A stretch of 64,000 nucleotides of DNA from NCBI RefSeq assembly GCF_032854445.1, contig NC_088302.1, positions 27,927,080-27,991,079 on the forward strand, in the 5' to 3' direction. This DNA comes from Liolophura sinensis. Its lineage: Eukaryota; Mollusca; Polyplacophora; Chitonida; Chitonidae. Shown piece after piece: positions 1-11,464 of the stretch. Below the pieces are notes generated by a model. It had not been told where the DNA came from. It made no database searches and saw only the letters and a program-made list of their open reading frames with translations. The position numbers were made by a program, and so were the translations under genes. Within the stretch, counting starts at the first letter, position 1, and each line of letters starts with the position of its first letter.

Positions 1-3000
1 ATGATGTAACGTACAGAATAGATACAGAAAATAGGTAATGGACACATTATTTTTTCGAAGTCATTGAAGGGTGATGTGAAGATTCCAAGTCATTCTCTGC
101 ACATTGACCTAAACATACCTTTCAGAGAAATGGAGAAAGATCACAAAGCAATAGTTGTTGGCCAGTTTTATGTAATCTGAATCCTTCTCGCCTGTCATCA
201 AACGTTGATCTCAAAAGTTCCGATGCCTTTTGGAATGTTAATTTGTATTGATCGACAGGAGCCAGGTTTGGTTGGTAACTGTGTATTGAGGCAAGCCTGC
301 AAAAAGGAAGCTCTTATTCTGACAAATCTTTGTAAAAACTGAAGACCACACGTTTCAATGGAGCGTAGTTCAGTTTTTTACCCCTGAGCCGCTTTGTAGG
401 CGTAATTGCGAAGCTACAAGCACGCCGGGCAGTCGTTTTAAGAAGAGAGATGCTGTTTTGTTGTCAGTGTGACTATTTTTTGTGGGTGGTATGGATAACA
501 AACTAAAGGTATAATTGTCTTACATTAGGAATTTTTCTTCTTTGAAATCTGTGGTAAACAGTTAACCCCCAGAGCATAGCTTAGTTTATGTTTCAGCGTT
601 TTATCGCATGAATCTAATTAAGATTGACTTTGATGTCAAATGTGACAGGTAGGGAGCCTCAGTGTACTGAATACCAAAACCCAACAAGCAGAAAGTCGTC
701 CCTATGTTTTTCGTCTGTTGGCCCACAAAGATGTATGTGCAATTACTGCTTGGGCATCTGTACTCTAACTACTGCAATTACCTAGATTATAGAGGCATTG
801 GCCGTCAACCAACGACTCAATCAACCGAAGAGATCAACCAGGAAATCTTTAGCAGTCGATAAGAACATTTATCATGAACTGAACTATTAAACTGTAATGA
901 TAAATGATAACACAAAACGAAAATCAAACCCGTTATGCTGGATAATTTAATGATTTGTTTGACAAAAAAGGGACGCTTGGAGACATTAAAAGTATTCTTG
1001 CAGACATTAATGATATGCTTGCCTTGCTCATTATGGAAAGGGCATTAAGACATCAGGATTGGCTACATATCCACAGGATACAATTTGGTGCATTTGTACG
1101 CATCCAAAAATCTGTGTGTATATAGTCTCCCTTCAGCCTCCTTACCGTGTAGCGACGAGGCCGTATTCTAGTGATTACACCTTCGTTCGATGGCAATATC
1201 ATCTCAGTCTCCTGCTTTTAATATATGAGCTATTCCTGGGAAAAATACAATGCCATAATAAAGAACATTCAAAGGACAGCCTCGTGCATCTCAGAGTATA
1301 TTTCTGGAACATAAATCTCCACACGAATGAGGACAGGCAGTGTTAATTGCCTTACTGTATTCCAGCAGTGCTGTTCTTTAACCGCAAGACTGTGTAACGC
1401 CTGTCGTGATATGGTTATTTGAGCATCCCACGTTGCAGCTCTCAGCGAGGGACGGCGGTGTTAAACCTTAGACACGGCTCTATAGATAAAATGTATATGC
1501 GTCCGTAGCACAGTCCAGTTCTTGCCATGCAATTTTCATGAAGAAATGAGTTTTGCATTGCTAAATCGCTTTTGGTTCTGCAGCTGAACAAACGGATTTT
1601 TTCCCTCAGACTATAGCCCGGTTGTCATGTTAAAATATGTCGATATTGGGTTTAGATCTGCTTTTCACGAACTCATGTCATGCGATATTTACATTGCGAC
1701 GCACACCCGGGCAACCTAGCGCTTCTTCTCAATGCTTATTACCGGATCAAATATTCGATGTTACAAAGAATTAACTAAATCTGCACGATATATGATATCA
1801 CGGTTGGGCGAAATGTAAGCATTTTTAATCCTTGGATTCGGAAAATAAAGATGCCTTGCTTTTTCTTTCTTTTTTTTTTTGTCACGCTAGCTGACCTAAT
1901 GTTTCTAATTTATGCATATGCATATAGCAAAGGTTTAAAACTAATTGTTGTTAACCAACTGCTAGCATTTAATTTTGAGGACTGGTACGCCAGCTAGACT
2001 GAAATGACATAGCTCTGAGACGACCATTTCAGTTTTAAACATATACAGTATATGCCTACAGGATGGGCGAGCGGATCAGTGAGAGCTTATATACTCCCAC
2101 TGCAGAATAAGCTATCCCATACTTGCTGTCACAGTGACTTATGTTCGTCAAAACCTAGTACCGGTATATTTCATGTGATATTTCATTGAAGAAAGCAACA
2201 GACAATAAACTCAAACTTTTCTTCTATTATTTACTCAACCAGAACTTGACGTCTATTCTAACAATTCACTCCAACAGCCGCTAACTATCTTTACTTCTTT
2301 TGCCAAGGAAACTTTCGAATATTTTGTAAAAAAAAATGTTATCTAGAGGATACCCCAAAGGTTATGTTAGAAATCAGTCTTTAATTAACATATTGCCGAC
2401 AACCAACTAAATACAATATTCGAATCCAGATCATTTTCGTGATTGTTCCCACGGCCGTTTGCTTATACCGGACGATGCAAGAAGTCTAAAGGCGATCGAA
2501 GAGCATGCTCAAGGAATGTCTCTCTGATTATCTTTCTTCTTCTTAGTTCATTATTTCCCTCTTCACCATGACATAACACAATTGTCAGGTACATACATGT
2601 ATCTCACCAGGTAGGCAACTGCTAGGTTCTCCTAATTACGTGATCATTCCAGTGCAAGTCACGTATCATCAAGTGCTGTCCCTTCAATGATATCACGATA
2701 ATAAACCGATAATTATAGGAGAGGCCACCAAAGATCTCCCATGTTTTCTAGCATACATGTACGAACACCTATAATCCCATGTAGAACTAACGATACGTTG
2801 GCATTCTAATCACCCCGTAAAATGTCAACACCATATTTGACCTTTATCATGTCATGAAATGAGTTTCGTACTTTTGTCTTATCGATTTGTGGATTACGTG
2901 CAAGCTTCTCGTCCGTTAAGTGTATGTCTTGTTAATTATTTCTTCTGCATAATAACGATGAAAAACGAGTTTGACGATGACAGAACTACATTTTTCCACG

Positions 3001-3010
3001 CTTCGCACCC
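1..3010. other. Unique AT-rich noncoding sequence, no gene recognised
   Basis: No frame here shows a recognisable domain or convincing splice signals. The longest open frame (1059-1346, 95 codons) has no similarity I can name. A pure T run sits near 1870-1880. I see no repeat family in this stretch. Confidence 0.6.
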
Positions 3011-3012
3011 TT

Positions 3013-3069
3013 CATATATATATACATATATATATAAATATACATATATATATAAATATACATATATAT

Positions 3070-3110
<41 letters not shown>

Positions 3111-3184
3111 CATACATACATACATACATACATACATACATACATACATACATACATACATACATACATACATACATACATACA
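3013..3184. repeat. Compound microsatellite (AT)n / (CA)n / (CATA)n
   Basis: TA dinucleotides interrupted by AAATATAC phrases run to about 3070. A CA block follows, then TA, then about 20 uninterrupted CATA units to 3184. Tyr/Ile/His/Met/Cys-rich open frames on both strands here come only from the repeat. The pure CATA block ends 4 bp before the left arm of a foldback element. Confidence 0.97.
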
Positions 3185-3188
3185 AAAC

Positions 3189-3470
3189 TAAAACGCCTCC
3201 TTAACTTTCTACATTCTGTTATAATCCAACCGCAGTTTCGAACTGCATGTTATTTTCAAGGAATAATAATTTGAAAGATGTTGTTATTATTGGGATTATG
3301 TGTTGAAACAAATGGAACTACCTTCTCGTCAGGTTTTTTCTGTGAATGTATTTCAACACATAATCCCAATAATAACAACATCTTTCCAATTATTTTTCCT
3401 TGAAAATAACATGAAGTTTGAAACTGCAGTTGGAATATAACATAATGTGAAAAGTTAAGAAGGCGTTTTA
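3189..3470. mobile_element. Foldback / MITE-like inverted repeat, 120-bp arms
   Basis: The left arm (3189-3308) and right arm (3351-3470) are reverse complements over 120 bp with about ten mismatches by eye. They flank a 42-bp loop. The outer ends read TAAAACGCC inward from both sides. The inner 36 bp of each arm, ending GTGTTGAAA, are identical. The structure has no coding capacity. It fits a nonautonomous foldback or MITE-type DNA element, or a young palindromic duplication. The microsatellite on the left hides any target duplication. The high arm identity suggests recent origin or conversion between arms. Confidence 0.85.
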
Positions 3471-4999
3471 TTTTTTTTCCTATGTAAATTCTCCTCACCA
3501 GGGGATCTTTCTCTATTTCTTCAAATATATATATATAATATCTTGTAATACAGACCAATGGTCTGTACATATCTTCTTTCTGGCAGCTTCTTCAAAAAGC
3601 ATTTTAGGTATGAAATATTTTAATGTTATAATGATACGGGCTAATTAAACAGGATTTAGCCATCTTGTTTACGGAGGTGTTTCCGTGAAAACTGATATGA
3701 CTTATCTAACAGAATAAAACCTTGTTTAAGACTGAATGACGCCTTTTCTGCGACTATTGTACTATATGTATAGTCCTTATACCAAGACTCTTACATAGAC
3801 GACGCGGATGCACACCAATATACCGGCTTCAGTTTATGTTAGTATTCAATTACACAGAACAAAAGGATGGTCATAGCGTTCAAAGTGATTTAAATCACTT
3901 TTAGTTCGCTACGAGGTGATAAAGGGTTTTTTATTCACACGTAATCTGTCTAGACCACGGATAGCATGCTCTTGCCAATTGCAGGCAGTAATGAAATATC
4001 TCTTAAGTCAATCTCTGAAACCGGCTGCGTGAATTAACCTAGCTCCTGCCATACACCGCACAATTTCAAAGTCTCCGTATCGCTTCATCCATATATTTTA
4101 TTTCACAGACGTCTCCCCGAATTACCATTGTTTTCGAGTTCAGTATTGGCCAGAAATCCACAAGAGCTTCGAAATGTCAATATTCATCACTAACCATGCC
4201 CAACAAAGAGAAATGTAGCATGCTGAAAACTGAAGACCTGCACGGTAGCCATCTTCGTGCCTGTGATCTTTCAAAACGATCCCACGGTTTCAGGAACTCT
4301 CCCATCCCATCCTATCAGAAGTAATGTCTATGGCTTTATCGTCCACACTTGATTTGTCATGTCATTAACGGGCTTCCGTAACTAAAAGTCAGTCAATTTT
4401 CACCATTGTGTACGGAAACCTCCCAATTATTTTCGTTTGACTTGTTATCTCTTTGAAAGGAATACCCTATCCCTTCTTCAGATCTCTCCATAAGGTTTCA
4501 AAAAACAATGGAAAATCTGTAGGGGTGAAATCTGAACTTTCTTACTGTAATTTTGCACTTTATTTCTTTGCCGGTTTTGAGTTTTGATAACACATTTTCC
4601 AATTTTACCAGATAGGCTCGATTCAATGGCTTTACACAGGGGTCATATACACACTGATCAGGGCATGCTCACCAGCCTATGTGTATGTACTTGAGGGCAG
4701 CAGTCAGACATGTGGAAACATTAGCGCGTCAAGACGTCAGCATCATCGACAGCTCTGCGCATATCCGTGCGTGTGGATGGGTAGACACTTCCGGTCTACG
4801 ACAAGGAACAGAGTTTACGGGGACAGGGCGGCCAGATTTTATAAATGCATAAAATCATTCAGACGAGATCTCGAGCCGATAAATCACAGACACTGGGGCA
4901 TTCATCAGCAGACAAACGTGTCAGGAAAATATCGCAAAGACTGGTTAATTACTCGACGTGAACTGGTTGAATGTCAGGAAACATGTTGGTTATTTTCAG
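3471..4999. other. Unique sequence, no gene recognised
   Basis: Noncoding by inspection. A short TA run lies at about 3525-3537. An open frame on the plus strand begins at 4681 and runs into the exon-like segment at 5000, but its upstream part has no recognisable domain. Confidence 0.5.
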
Positions 5000-5158
5000 G
5001 TAGCGCTAATGTTCACACATTACTGGATGCGTTGGTGGAAGTAATGAATGGCAAAGAGGAACTATCTAACTCAGTCAACAGTAGCACAGAACCTCCGTGC
5101 TCACCCGTTTCCCCCACTTACCTGACTGTCTGGGTTTGTTTCAAGATAACCACAGCAG
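5000..5158 (+). CDS. Possible internal exon, product not recognised
   Basis: A pyrimidine-rich stretch ending in TTATTTTCAG precedes position 5000, and a donor-like CAG|GTAACA follows position 5158. Between them, 159 nt (53 codons) stay open on the plus strand, in a frame that is open from 4681 to 5172. If spliced at these sites, both introns would be phase 1, so the exon is symmetric. The peptide contains LLDALVEVMNGKEELSNSVN followed by a Ser/Thr/Pro-rich part (STEPPCSPVSPTY). That pattern, an acidic helix then a Pro/Ser linker, looks more protein-like than most frames here. I do not recognise a family. No partner exon was found, so it may be a chance open frame. Confidence 0.22.
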
Positions 5159-7224
5159 GTAACAGTAAATGATGTGTGAAATACCCGTAATGGAGCCCGG
5201 GTTCTTGCCCAGTACTACAAGTTGTAAAGTCTATATTCGGCCAAACCGCTGTCGTTTTTTGGTCTAAACAAGTCGATCCTGGTGAACGGATGAAGGGCGC
5301 AAGAGCAAGGGATGATGGAATGGGAACTTCTGTATATGGCGCCTCATTACACAAAACACCGTTTGTCGTTTTCCTAACACCTCGTATACGTCTGTATGAG
5401 GCAATGGAAATCAATGTCCGCAGAGTCAAATGCTATTAACTATAATGGTAAACGGCATATTGTTAGCCGACATGCGATTTCTTTCTCCTAAAATAACAAT
5501 TCATGCTCGAACCTGATTATTGAGTTGAGTGGACGCTCCCTCAGTATGTCGTGTTATCCTCGGGAGAGGCATACGTAAGATTGGAGAGGCACGACTCTTT
5601 CTCCACTCTGATCCTTTCCATGATCTGTTATTACATCCGCACTGTGCGATCGCTACGCAGCAGAAATTCCCTGTTGTAATGTAGTAGCTTCTTCTGTAGA
5701 ACGATAGATTCCAGCTCTAAGTTTTCTCTTTGACATTTTTCTCCACTGTTGATTAATTGATTAATTGATTCTTCATCTAATTATACTTTCGGTTATCCAT
5801 TCATGCAACAGTTTATTCGGTTATTCATTTATCCAATCATTTATTCATTTTTAAACGAGAAAGGAATATAAGAAATACCAGGACCAAATTGAACATTTTT
5901 GGTATTTCATCTTTGTTAGAATAAAGGTTTACTAAATCATCAGTTGATCTCAGGGACAATTTCTCGAAGACCGAACCCCATAGATTATAGCCACAGGTTG
6001 ATGAGTTACTTTCGCTCACGTCTGCACACATCGTGAGAGGTCGGTACATCACACATGGTCGCTACACATCAACAACTGCCTCAAAATGTTGCGAAACTGA
6101 AATGTTCACGTCTACAGCCTACATTTAACGCTTGAGTATCAACGTTGTAGGTTTATATATTATATTCCTCCCCCGGAGCTTGTCGCCTATATTTTACTAT
6201 TTGAAAAATTAATTCCAACCGTATTCTCTTTGCAATGATACGGACGTACAACATATAGAGGTACAGAGCTTGTAGTGTTACGCGTCAATGACGAAGGGCA
6301 ATTTTGGTGATGAATATGAGTGATTTTACAGGTATCTTAATGTCAGCGTCATGTGAAAAGAAGAAGACTATAGTATTAGTTGGTAAACTTGTTTGTCCGC
6401 CCCTCTTGAAAAAAATACAAAAATAAAACGTATTTCCAAAATAACAAACTATCCTCAAGTTTAGCTTTCCAGTATTGACTCTGCCTAAGGCGCTACTATT
6501 GAAAGGTGTAACCTGAAACAGCACTTGGCCATTAACATGAGTGTGTAGTGCTCTCTTGGGGGTGTTAGTAATTAATATTGTTAATCAGGCGTATTAACAA
6601 GCCCCCATAAGTAGGCCTGGGCCAAAAATGGCGTGAAAGATAAAGCTGATCACAAATACCAAGTAGCGTCCTCAGCGTAATAACTTCAATGAAGTGTCAC
6701 TGGAGCTCTCAGCTTCAAGGATGGATCATACAGCTATGTAGATGTGTTTAAACGGATATGAAAACCACACAGTACATCCTTCTCTTGAAAATAACAATAT
6801 AGAGTTCAAGTTTAGACGAAGAGAAAACACACACTGACGACACTCCTGTACAGTGATTAAATTCACCTCAAACACAGAAAGGCATTATTTTGTAAAAAGG
6901 TTTTTTTTTGTTCGAACGCTTGTCACTAACGTAAAAGATCAACTGGCCATTAACTGACTGTATCAACTTTTGTTCACATTAATTTATGTTCATTCGCAAC
7001 CCAGGCAAGATATGGGTGAGTTGAATTACAGTACTGATACTTATACGTTGTTGTATTTAACATAGTACACGTCTACGGTACTTAAGGCCCACCCCTATAT
7101 CTTACATAACATCTGTGCTTCTTAATGTACACTTACTTATTTTCAAGTATGACATCAGTTGTGTTTCACATCGGTAATGACCATGTTTGTGGGCTGACCA
7201 TAGCTTTTCATCTGCCAGCCTGTG
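5159..7224. other. Unique sequence with an imperfect hairpin, no gene
   Basis: Nothing coding is supported. GATTAATT phrases repeat at about 5750-5772. An imperfect stem at about 6555-6613 pairs CTTGGGGGTGTTA with TAACAAGCCCCCATAAG around an AT-rich centre containing TAATTAATATT. Its function is unknown. Confidence 0.5.
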
Positions 7225-7322
7225 TTTATTTATTTATTTATTTGATTGGTATTTTACCCCGTACTCAAGCATATTTTACTTATACGACGGCGGCCAGCAT
7301 TATGGTGGGAGGAAACCGGAGC
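7225..7322 (-). mobile_element. Truncated SINE (family A), 3' end only
   Basis: The plus strand reads (TTTA)n, then TTTGATTGGTATTTTACCCC, then a TATACGACGGCGGCCAGC core and GGTGGGAGGAAACCGG. This is the reverse complement of the 3' half of the full-length element at 38075-38344. The tRNA-like head is missing, as expected for a 5'-truncated retroposon on the minus strand. Confidence 0.88.
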
Positions 7323-8641
7323 TTATGTGTGAGCAGCAATTCTCAATGAAACATGTTTTAATGAAACGTCTAAACAACTTAATGAATAAGGCATCCGTGA
7401 AATCCTAGGTACATAGACTTGCATTTCTTTATTCAGCTGTTAGCTGCAGGAAAACATCAGACGGTAACATCAGAATTGTGATCGGTAATCTGCTATACAA
7501 TCTGCACGCTATAACAGCATTTAATTATGCGTACTAATCTGATTAATAATGCTCCCGTGCAGTAGGTACAGATGTCTGATTTATGGTTTTCAGAACCTTA
7601 ACAACAAAACCAATACTCAACGGTATCACATTTCATGAAGCAGACTTTTTGAGTCCATTATTAATTGCATGTCTACAAGAATGAGACAGTCTCTCTGTTC
7701 GCTTTGTTTTCCCAAGTATATTGTACATCTATACTAGTTATTACACGTAGGTATGTACGTTATACAGTGCCTTAAGGCAATGGTTGATAGTTGACGGCTG
7801 GTGAATCATCGACGTACTGTTCGGTTACCTGTACATGGGAAGAGGAATTTGGTTTGTAGGATGTGTGAGTTAGCAGGCCTGGTGGTGGTAATGCAGAGCC
7901 TGCACTTGAACTTAGAAGGCTTATGGTACATGGTTTTTGGGTCAATCAGTTGATCCTCTAATCATGATGGTGAGGTGGATTTCTTTTTGGTTAATTGAGT
8001 GATGGCTGCTCCCAGGCCAGACTCCATTATTTCCATGTAAAATGACCTCAAATAGAGAATATACGTTGTTGCCCAAATGGAAAAGCCAACGGTTGGTAAA
8101 CTTGTAATCAAACTTGAGAAGTGTGAAAGGTTATCAGCTATTACAATGGTCTCAAGCTAGAAGATATTCCGCAGATTTCATAGGTTAGACTGATGCCGCA
8201 AGGTTCAAGTAAGTGTCATTGGGTTGTTTTGTGTTGTATGTCTATGTCGGGATTCGTTTAGAGTTTCGCTTGTGTTTAGAGTTTCGCTTGTGTTACTAAC
8301 TACCAAACCAGTCGGACTCTCCTGCATCTAACCATAGTTATCTTTGCTGTTATAAATACACATCCCACGTGATTTCATTTAGCTTACACGAGGCAAATAA
8401 TAGCGCCAGCAGATGCTTCCTGAGCCAGATCACGGCACTGCGGACAAAATCGGAGACAAATCCGATTATTGAGGGTTGCTTTTTACTTCTGTTAAAGGGC
8501 AGAAAAACCGAAAGATTTTCCGTGTATATAATTTGTTTTGCCTTTCCGGTTTTCCTCGGCTTCAAATCTGTCGAGATTTCCTTTGAGCAGTGTGCTGAAA
8601 TAAAGAAATATCGAAAGCCTAAGTTTTCATCCTATTTCCAG
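7323..8641. other. Unique sequence, no gene recognised
   Basis: Noncoding by inspection. A short direct duplication (AGAGTTTCGCTTGTGTT twice) lies at about 8261-8294. Confidence 0.5.
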
Positions 8642-8758
8642 GATTCTCTTTGCAAACCTGACCAAGGCGACGGGCTGCCTTGTGAAGACCTTCCGCTTGA
8701 GTCTCCTGAAAGAGGCTTTGGGAGCAGATATCCTAGAGAGTGCTCTAAGCCGGAAATG
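8642..8758 (+). CDS. Possible internal exon, product not recognised
   Basis: A good acceptor context (TTTTCATCCTATTTCCAG) ends at 8641 and a donor (ATG|GTAATA) starts at 8759. The 117 nt between them are richer in G+C than the surroundings and divisible by three. Two plus-strand frames are open. The more protein-like one starts at the second exon base and would place phase-2 introns at both ends. It contains LTKATGCLVKTFRLSLLKEA, then LGADILESALSRK, which could form amphipathic helices. The other open frame is Pro/Cys rich and is open from 8369 to 8845. I do not recognise either peptide. Splice context plus composition is suggestive, but no neighbouring exon is visible. Confidence 0.28.
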
Positions 8759-9398
8759 GTAATATTTATAGAACTTTACCTAAATTTACTCGTGGCATTC
8801 AACCAAATGTCGTGTGCGTTTAAATTAAGCCCCAAATACAGGTAGTGTGATTTTTGGTAAATCAAGCCCTTCATGGCTATCACGATATTTCTAGAAAAAT
8901 GTCTAAGTTCTAAAATGTGCAATCGAGTATAAAACACGTAAGTTAGAATCTCGAGGTGGGACAGTTGATAGAATTTGTTCAAATTCCACCCCAGTATTCA
9001 AAGAATAGTGGGCGCAATAGCCTGGTCATAAACAAAAAAACAACAATGAAACAAACAGGAGGCCAGTATTTTCCATAAACGGCAGTTAAAGAAACAGCAG
9101 TTAAATCTGTTTCTTTTTAAAGCACGTCACAACTGAATAAAAAAAAAAGGTTTGGGACCCTCAAAGGCTTGCCATCGATCCATACCTTTCATTTGCTGTC
9201 AGGTTGCGATAGCGACTACATCGCATCTCTCCGTCTCTCTATCTTTCCCTTGCTCTTCTGTGTGTAATGTGGAGCGTTGTATTTAGCCCTAACACTTCCT
9301 GTTTTAATTTTATGAGTCGTTGTGACTCTTGTCACGTATATAGGTGCCTTTTATTGGTTGTATCTCTAGGAAATTCATCAGGCTGTCATACATATTAC

Positions 9399-9593
9399 AT
9401 GCTGAGTTGCCTGTCGGCACTGTCTCGTCCACCAAGTGTTGGCGTGCTGCGAGTCCGAGCGTAATTAATAACTTTACACAACTGAATGTTGGTTGGGGTT
9501 GGAGTCGTCGATAAGGAGCCCGGCCCCTGTAACACCTCGTCTATCACGGCCTGCCCTGGTGTTTCCCGCTCCATTACAGACACGATCTGACTT
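9399..9593 (-). CDS. Possible internal exon on the minus strand, product not recognised
   Basis: Read on the minus strand, an acceptor-like GGTGTCTATCAG precedes the segment and a donor-like CAT|GTAATA follows it. The 195 nt between them are open in one frame, are divisible by three and would sit between two phase-2 introns. The peptide includes VMERETPGQAVIDEVLQGPG and then a Thr/Pro-rich stretch (STTPTPTNIQLCKVINYART). The G+C content is clearly higher than in the flanks. No family is recognised. It could equally be a conserved noncoding element, since the plus strand carries a TAATTAATAAC core. Confidence 0.22.
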
Positions 9594-11464
9594 CTGATAG
9601 ACACCCCATACATTTATTAATTGCCCTTTTATCAGAGGTCATTTCCACATAGAAAAGGTTGAACTGAGGCTATGTTTTTCTTGCCAGTTATTCCCAGCCA
9701 TGGCATATTCCTTGGGGTTACTTTCTCTGACAGCCCCCGGAAACGCTGTTACTTCCCGCTGATAGCTGGCTGCGTGTTTCCCAGGACTATGAAAAGGACG
9801 CCTTTAATTCAATGAAATAAACACTATCTTCCAGTCTTTACAGTAGCAGAGTAAGTAAAAACAAGATAATTGGTAAAATGTGAAAACTCAAAATGGATTA
9901 GCATATGTGTCCAACAGAGTTGGGCTATTTAAATGTCAATTAATAGAGTAAGATACCCTTTGCCTTACAGGTCATGCCTATACCCTTGATATTGACTATG
10001 CATGTTGTAATAAAGCTATAGTAGAAGATCTTTTGTGCCCATTCCCTCTGACACTAGGACAGAAACATGTACATAGGTGTATTTCAGAGAATTTCTACAC
10101 CAACATTGTACTTACTTGAAATGGTTTTTTTTAATTTTATTTATATCTAATTCATTTTTCGAAATTATCTGGAAATAACAACTGGTATCACCTTTTCTCT
10201 CATTTAGTAGTGTTTTGTTATAATCAGACTTAAAAATTTTAGTAAGTTCTAATATTGTTGTAAGAATTTTATGGTATTTTCCATTATATATCTAATTATG
10301 AACCGTTTTGAAGATCATATTAATCACCTGAACCACCATAACAGCACAATGGGAAGGCTTTGTGGGTAAATTAAAGTCACTTGTATTGCAGATATTATTA
10401 TGGATATTATTATTATATTATATAATATGTATTGATTTGCGAGACGATTTCACCTGACTTTGTCGCATAAATTTGATCCATAATTTTCGCTAAAGCTGTG
10501 TTTGTATTGTTACCTGCATTGGATGACTTATATAGACCATCACAATGGGGCTACAATTCGTGCTGCAATACGTTCGTGCTAAGCTTAAATGACGGACCTT
10601 CGAGGAGCTCCGGAGGTCATATTAGGGTAAAATAATTGAAAGAGCCATGACTGGAAAGGAGACAGCTGACCAGTTGAATGATCTCAATATCTCTTGCATC
10701 TGTCAGTCTGTATTGTTACGACTTATGGATGGACTAAACAGGAGTTAAAAGTCAGATAGAGTAATGGCTAAAACTACAAATGTTAATACAGGTGTCCTCA
10801 CGCATTCTTTGCAAATATTGACTGTGCAAAGGAACTACTGTTTAAAAGGCGTCTCGTCAGACAGTGCTGTGCCAAGCAGGCGTGTTTCCCCGGGGTTTTC
10901 TTGTTGGTGTTAAATGCCTTTGTAGGAATTGCTATGGCGTAACGTCCGTCGCTTGGTCATTAAATTAGGGTAATGGTGCTATACACGGTATCCCGCCAAT
11001 GCGGGTTCAACTCATTTGGCAAGGAAAGGCGACCTAAATTTTCCAGCCGGGCGCAGTGGTCAACCGATAGAGCGATCCCAATACTCGCCTAATAAACTGC
11101 CCAGGCGATCACGCTGGTTGCTGAATGTCTGCGGAAAAGTCACGTCTGACTGACAAACGTTAATGCGCCGTTGATATAGGCGGAAATAGTTCATTTGTCG
11201 AAGGAGCAAGCGTGACCTAGTGATTCCTGAAGGTAAGGAAGAAGGCCGAGGCTGACCGTAACCCTCAGGATAACCCCATAATACCATTTACTGAAAGGGA
11301 CGCCGCTAGTTAAGTCAATCATCATGGCCACTGCGGAACAATATGTATATCATTTATCTACTTAAGGTGTGTTACTACCTTATGGATGGTTTACAAATGA
11401 CACTTTGGCGCCATTTCTGTCCATAGCGGAAACATTTAAATTTAACGTTTCCACACCAAAACAT
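9594..11464. other. Unique sequence, no gene recognised
   Basis: No supported coding sequence. An imperfect palindrome centred on GAGGAGCTCC lies at about 10593-10621. AT-rich runs occur at 10130-10300 and 10390-10430. Confidence 0.5.

Noticed and set aside
2859-3204. Open frames on both strands rich in Tyr, Ile, His, Met and Cys
   Set aside because: They are translations of the AT/CA/CATA microsatellite.
4681-5172. 163-codon frame as a single-exon gene
   Set aside because: The upstream two thirds shows no protein-like pattern; only the 5000-5158 part has splice-like borders and is listed as a weak exon.
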